Below, in pieces: positions 62,547 through 64,000 of a DNA stretch of 64,000 nt (position 1 is its first letter; each line of letters opens with the position of its first letter). The stretch spans positions 8,945,534-9,009,533 of the forward strand of contig JADCRB010000040.1 of the NCBI GenBank assembly GCA_021464245.1, given 5' to 3'. Origin of the DNA: Carallia brachiata. Its lineage: Eukaryota; Streptophyta; Magnoliopsida; Malpighiales; Rhizophoraceae. A model generated the notes under the pieces. It ran no database searches, was not told the DNA's origin, and was given only the letters and a program-made list of their open reading frames with translations. Position numbers and translations under genes: made by a program.

Positions 62547-63787
62547 TGTTGGTAACGGTACAACCCAAAAGAGGAGGTAAATTGGGTGTATTTGATTCGC
62601 TTACTTGTTTCTCTCAATTTCAACTCCAAAGAATTGGTTGCAACAATAATCGATAATTGAGAATAAAACAAACAATATAAGCATATCTAAAAGTAAATGA
62701 GAGATAGGAAAGAAGAGCATGCACCCCGATTTATACTAGTTCGGCTCCAATCAGGAACTTATGTCTACTCCTCAAGGACCTTTCCTTGAGAGTTCAATTC
62801 AATAATCACTTTTCTTCTTTTGTACGGTAAAGGACAACCCTTTACAGTTTTCTCTTTAATCTCACAATCTAGAAGAACAATCTTCCATGAAGTTTTTGAT
62901 TATAAGAACACTTTTGTTTTTGTCTCAATCACTAGAGCTCAAGCTTTCACACTTAAATATTTTCATTTTTTATCTTCTCTTTTCACACATCCCTTTACAA
63001 ACGATGCTAATCACTTTCTAGGTCTCAAAGAGATATCTAACAAAAGAGTATGGAAACTTTCTTGTAGACAACTCACATAAACTAGTTGTTTGAGTAGATA
63101 TCCTTCCATAAAAGGTAGATTTTTCCCAAAAAGGAAACTACATCTTGCTGTCTGTAGAAGCATCGATTGACCACAGGCTGGGTAAGATCGACTGACTCGA
63201 ATATTCTGTAACTCTTGACTTGTTGCTTCTTGATGCATCGGCCGACCGTAGACCTCATTTAGTTGACTAACCAAGACTTTTTGTTTCTTCTGACTTTCAA
63301 ATCTTTGAATCATCGGTCAACTGCATAACTCATCTAATCCACTGATCAAAATTTTTTGGAACTCCATAGTTTGTCTATTTGTTGCATTGGTCAATCAGGC
63401 CACAGTCAAGTTGACTGAACCGAAGGTTATATAACTTTTCACTTTCAACCTTTTTCACATCTGGTCAACTAGAGACACTCACTGGTCGACTGGTCCTGAC
63501 TCTTTGTAACTTTCCACATTCTCTTCACTGATCATCCTTTCAACCACAAGAGCTGTCAGGTCCTAGTCTGACTTTACTGCAACTTCTAACTTTTGGAAAC
63601 TTCATTCTTTTATTCTAATTTCTCAAGATAACATTCAATGCATTTCTATAAATAAGGATTTAACATAAAAACACAAGATCTTAGCAAAAATATTAGCGTA
63701 TTCAAATTTAGGAAAGATTATGCTCATAAATATGAATCATTCATCATGGTAGACATACTAAAACCTAATACTCAATAAATTCTAATA
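62547..63787 (-). repeat. Copia D 5' LTR
   Basis: 1241 bp from the hAT junction to the primer-site-like sequence. It has a TGTTGG end at 62547, matching the remnant at 59661. Confidence 0.7.
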
Positions 63788-64000
63788 GATAATCAACTTG
63801 AGAGTGATATTATATATGTCCATGTAGATACCGAGTTTTCAGATTTGAAAGAGATTGATGATCTTTCACAAAAGTTGGTCAAGACAACCAAGAAAATTAT
63901 ATATACACAAGTTTATCTACTTTTGAAATTATCTTTAATTCTCCCAGTTGCAACAGTCACAGTAGAGATAACTTTTTCAGTAATGAGAACCATAAATGAT
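63788..64000 (+). pseudogene. hAT transposase relic, C-terminal dimerisation region (continues past window)
   Basis: The open frame contains LILPVATVTVEITFSVM (about 63938-63988), the signature of the hAT C-terminal dimerisation domain. It is on the same strand as 57780-59660 and picks up where that relic stops. It runs off the window end. Confidence 0.82.

Larger units (their letters stand above)
59661..63787 (-). mobile_element. Ty1/Copia element D nested in the hAT relic, internally deleted
   Basis: The insertion is bounded by GATTA (59656-59660) and GATAA (63788-63792), a 5-bp duplication with one change. On the minus strand it starts with a long 5' LTR (63787-62547), followed by the primer-site-like ATTGGCAACAAAGC (62546-62533), gag, and part of integrase. 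Integrase then runs straight into a short remnant of the 3' LTR (59725-59661). RT and RNase H are missing, so the copy cannot move alone. Confidence 0.82.

Overview
This window reads as nuclear DNA of a flowering plant, probably a dicot. It is AT-rich, its genes are split by short GT..AG introns, it has many (TA)n and A/T-run microsatellites, and it is dominated by plant transposable elements of nearly every class. I recognise no prokaryotic operon, CRISPR array, tRNA or rRNA. Two host genes look intact: a four-exon minus-strand gene (22141-20534) for a 304-residue coiled-coil protein with a DLNxxP/EAR-type repression motif, and a six-exon plus-strand gene (49285-51665) for a 282-residue organelle-type DUF615 (YjgA/DarP-like) ribosome-maturation protein. 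A 361-codon minus-strand ORF (2585-3670) and a damaged coiled-coil gene (4037-4785) may be further host genes or relics.

Left third (1-19000): AT-rich intergenic DNA, the two relics, a LINE 3' fragment (zinc-binding and RNase H part), a diverged 250-bp duplication, and a foldback element with polypyrimidine and polypurine arms. Then comes a full-length 7.57-kb PIF/Harbinger DNA transposon (11363-18935) with matching TIRs and a TTA target duplication. It carries both expected genes, Myb/SANT-like and DDE transposase, and both are broken by stops or frameshifts.

Middle (20500-32900): the DLNxxP gene, an AT-rich dispersed repeat in at least three copies, a possible 3.7-kb non-autonomous TIR element flanked by TTA, and a probable solo LTR (TAAGA duplication) inserted into one copy of the dispersed repeat.

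Right half (32882-64000): a graveyard of nested retroelements. In order they are: a complete short-LTR Copia on the minus strand (ACTGA duplication, no recognisable gag); a second Copia on the plus strand, split in its integrase by a GA-rich insertion and in its 3' LTR by a GGACACG-rich MITE; a LINE fragment joined to the 5' half of a Gypsy element; the DUF615 gene; a small MITE; a truncated Copia; a 500-bp foldback MITE with a 10-bp duplication; and a hAT transposase relic split by a fourth Copia. The hAT relic runs off the window.

The elements do not cooperate. They record layered insertion and decay around a few host genes. I found no convincing undescribed molecular system. The most unusual structures are the GA-rich insertion, the GGACACG-array MITE and the well-bounded nested insertions. 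Several ORFs in this sequence open with TTG rather than ATG, so start positions were judged individually.
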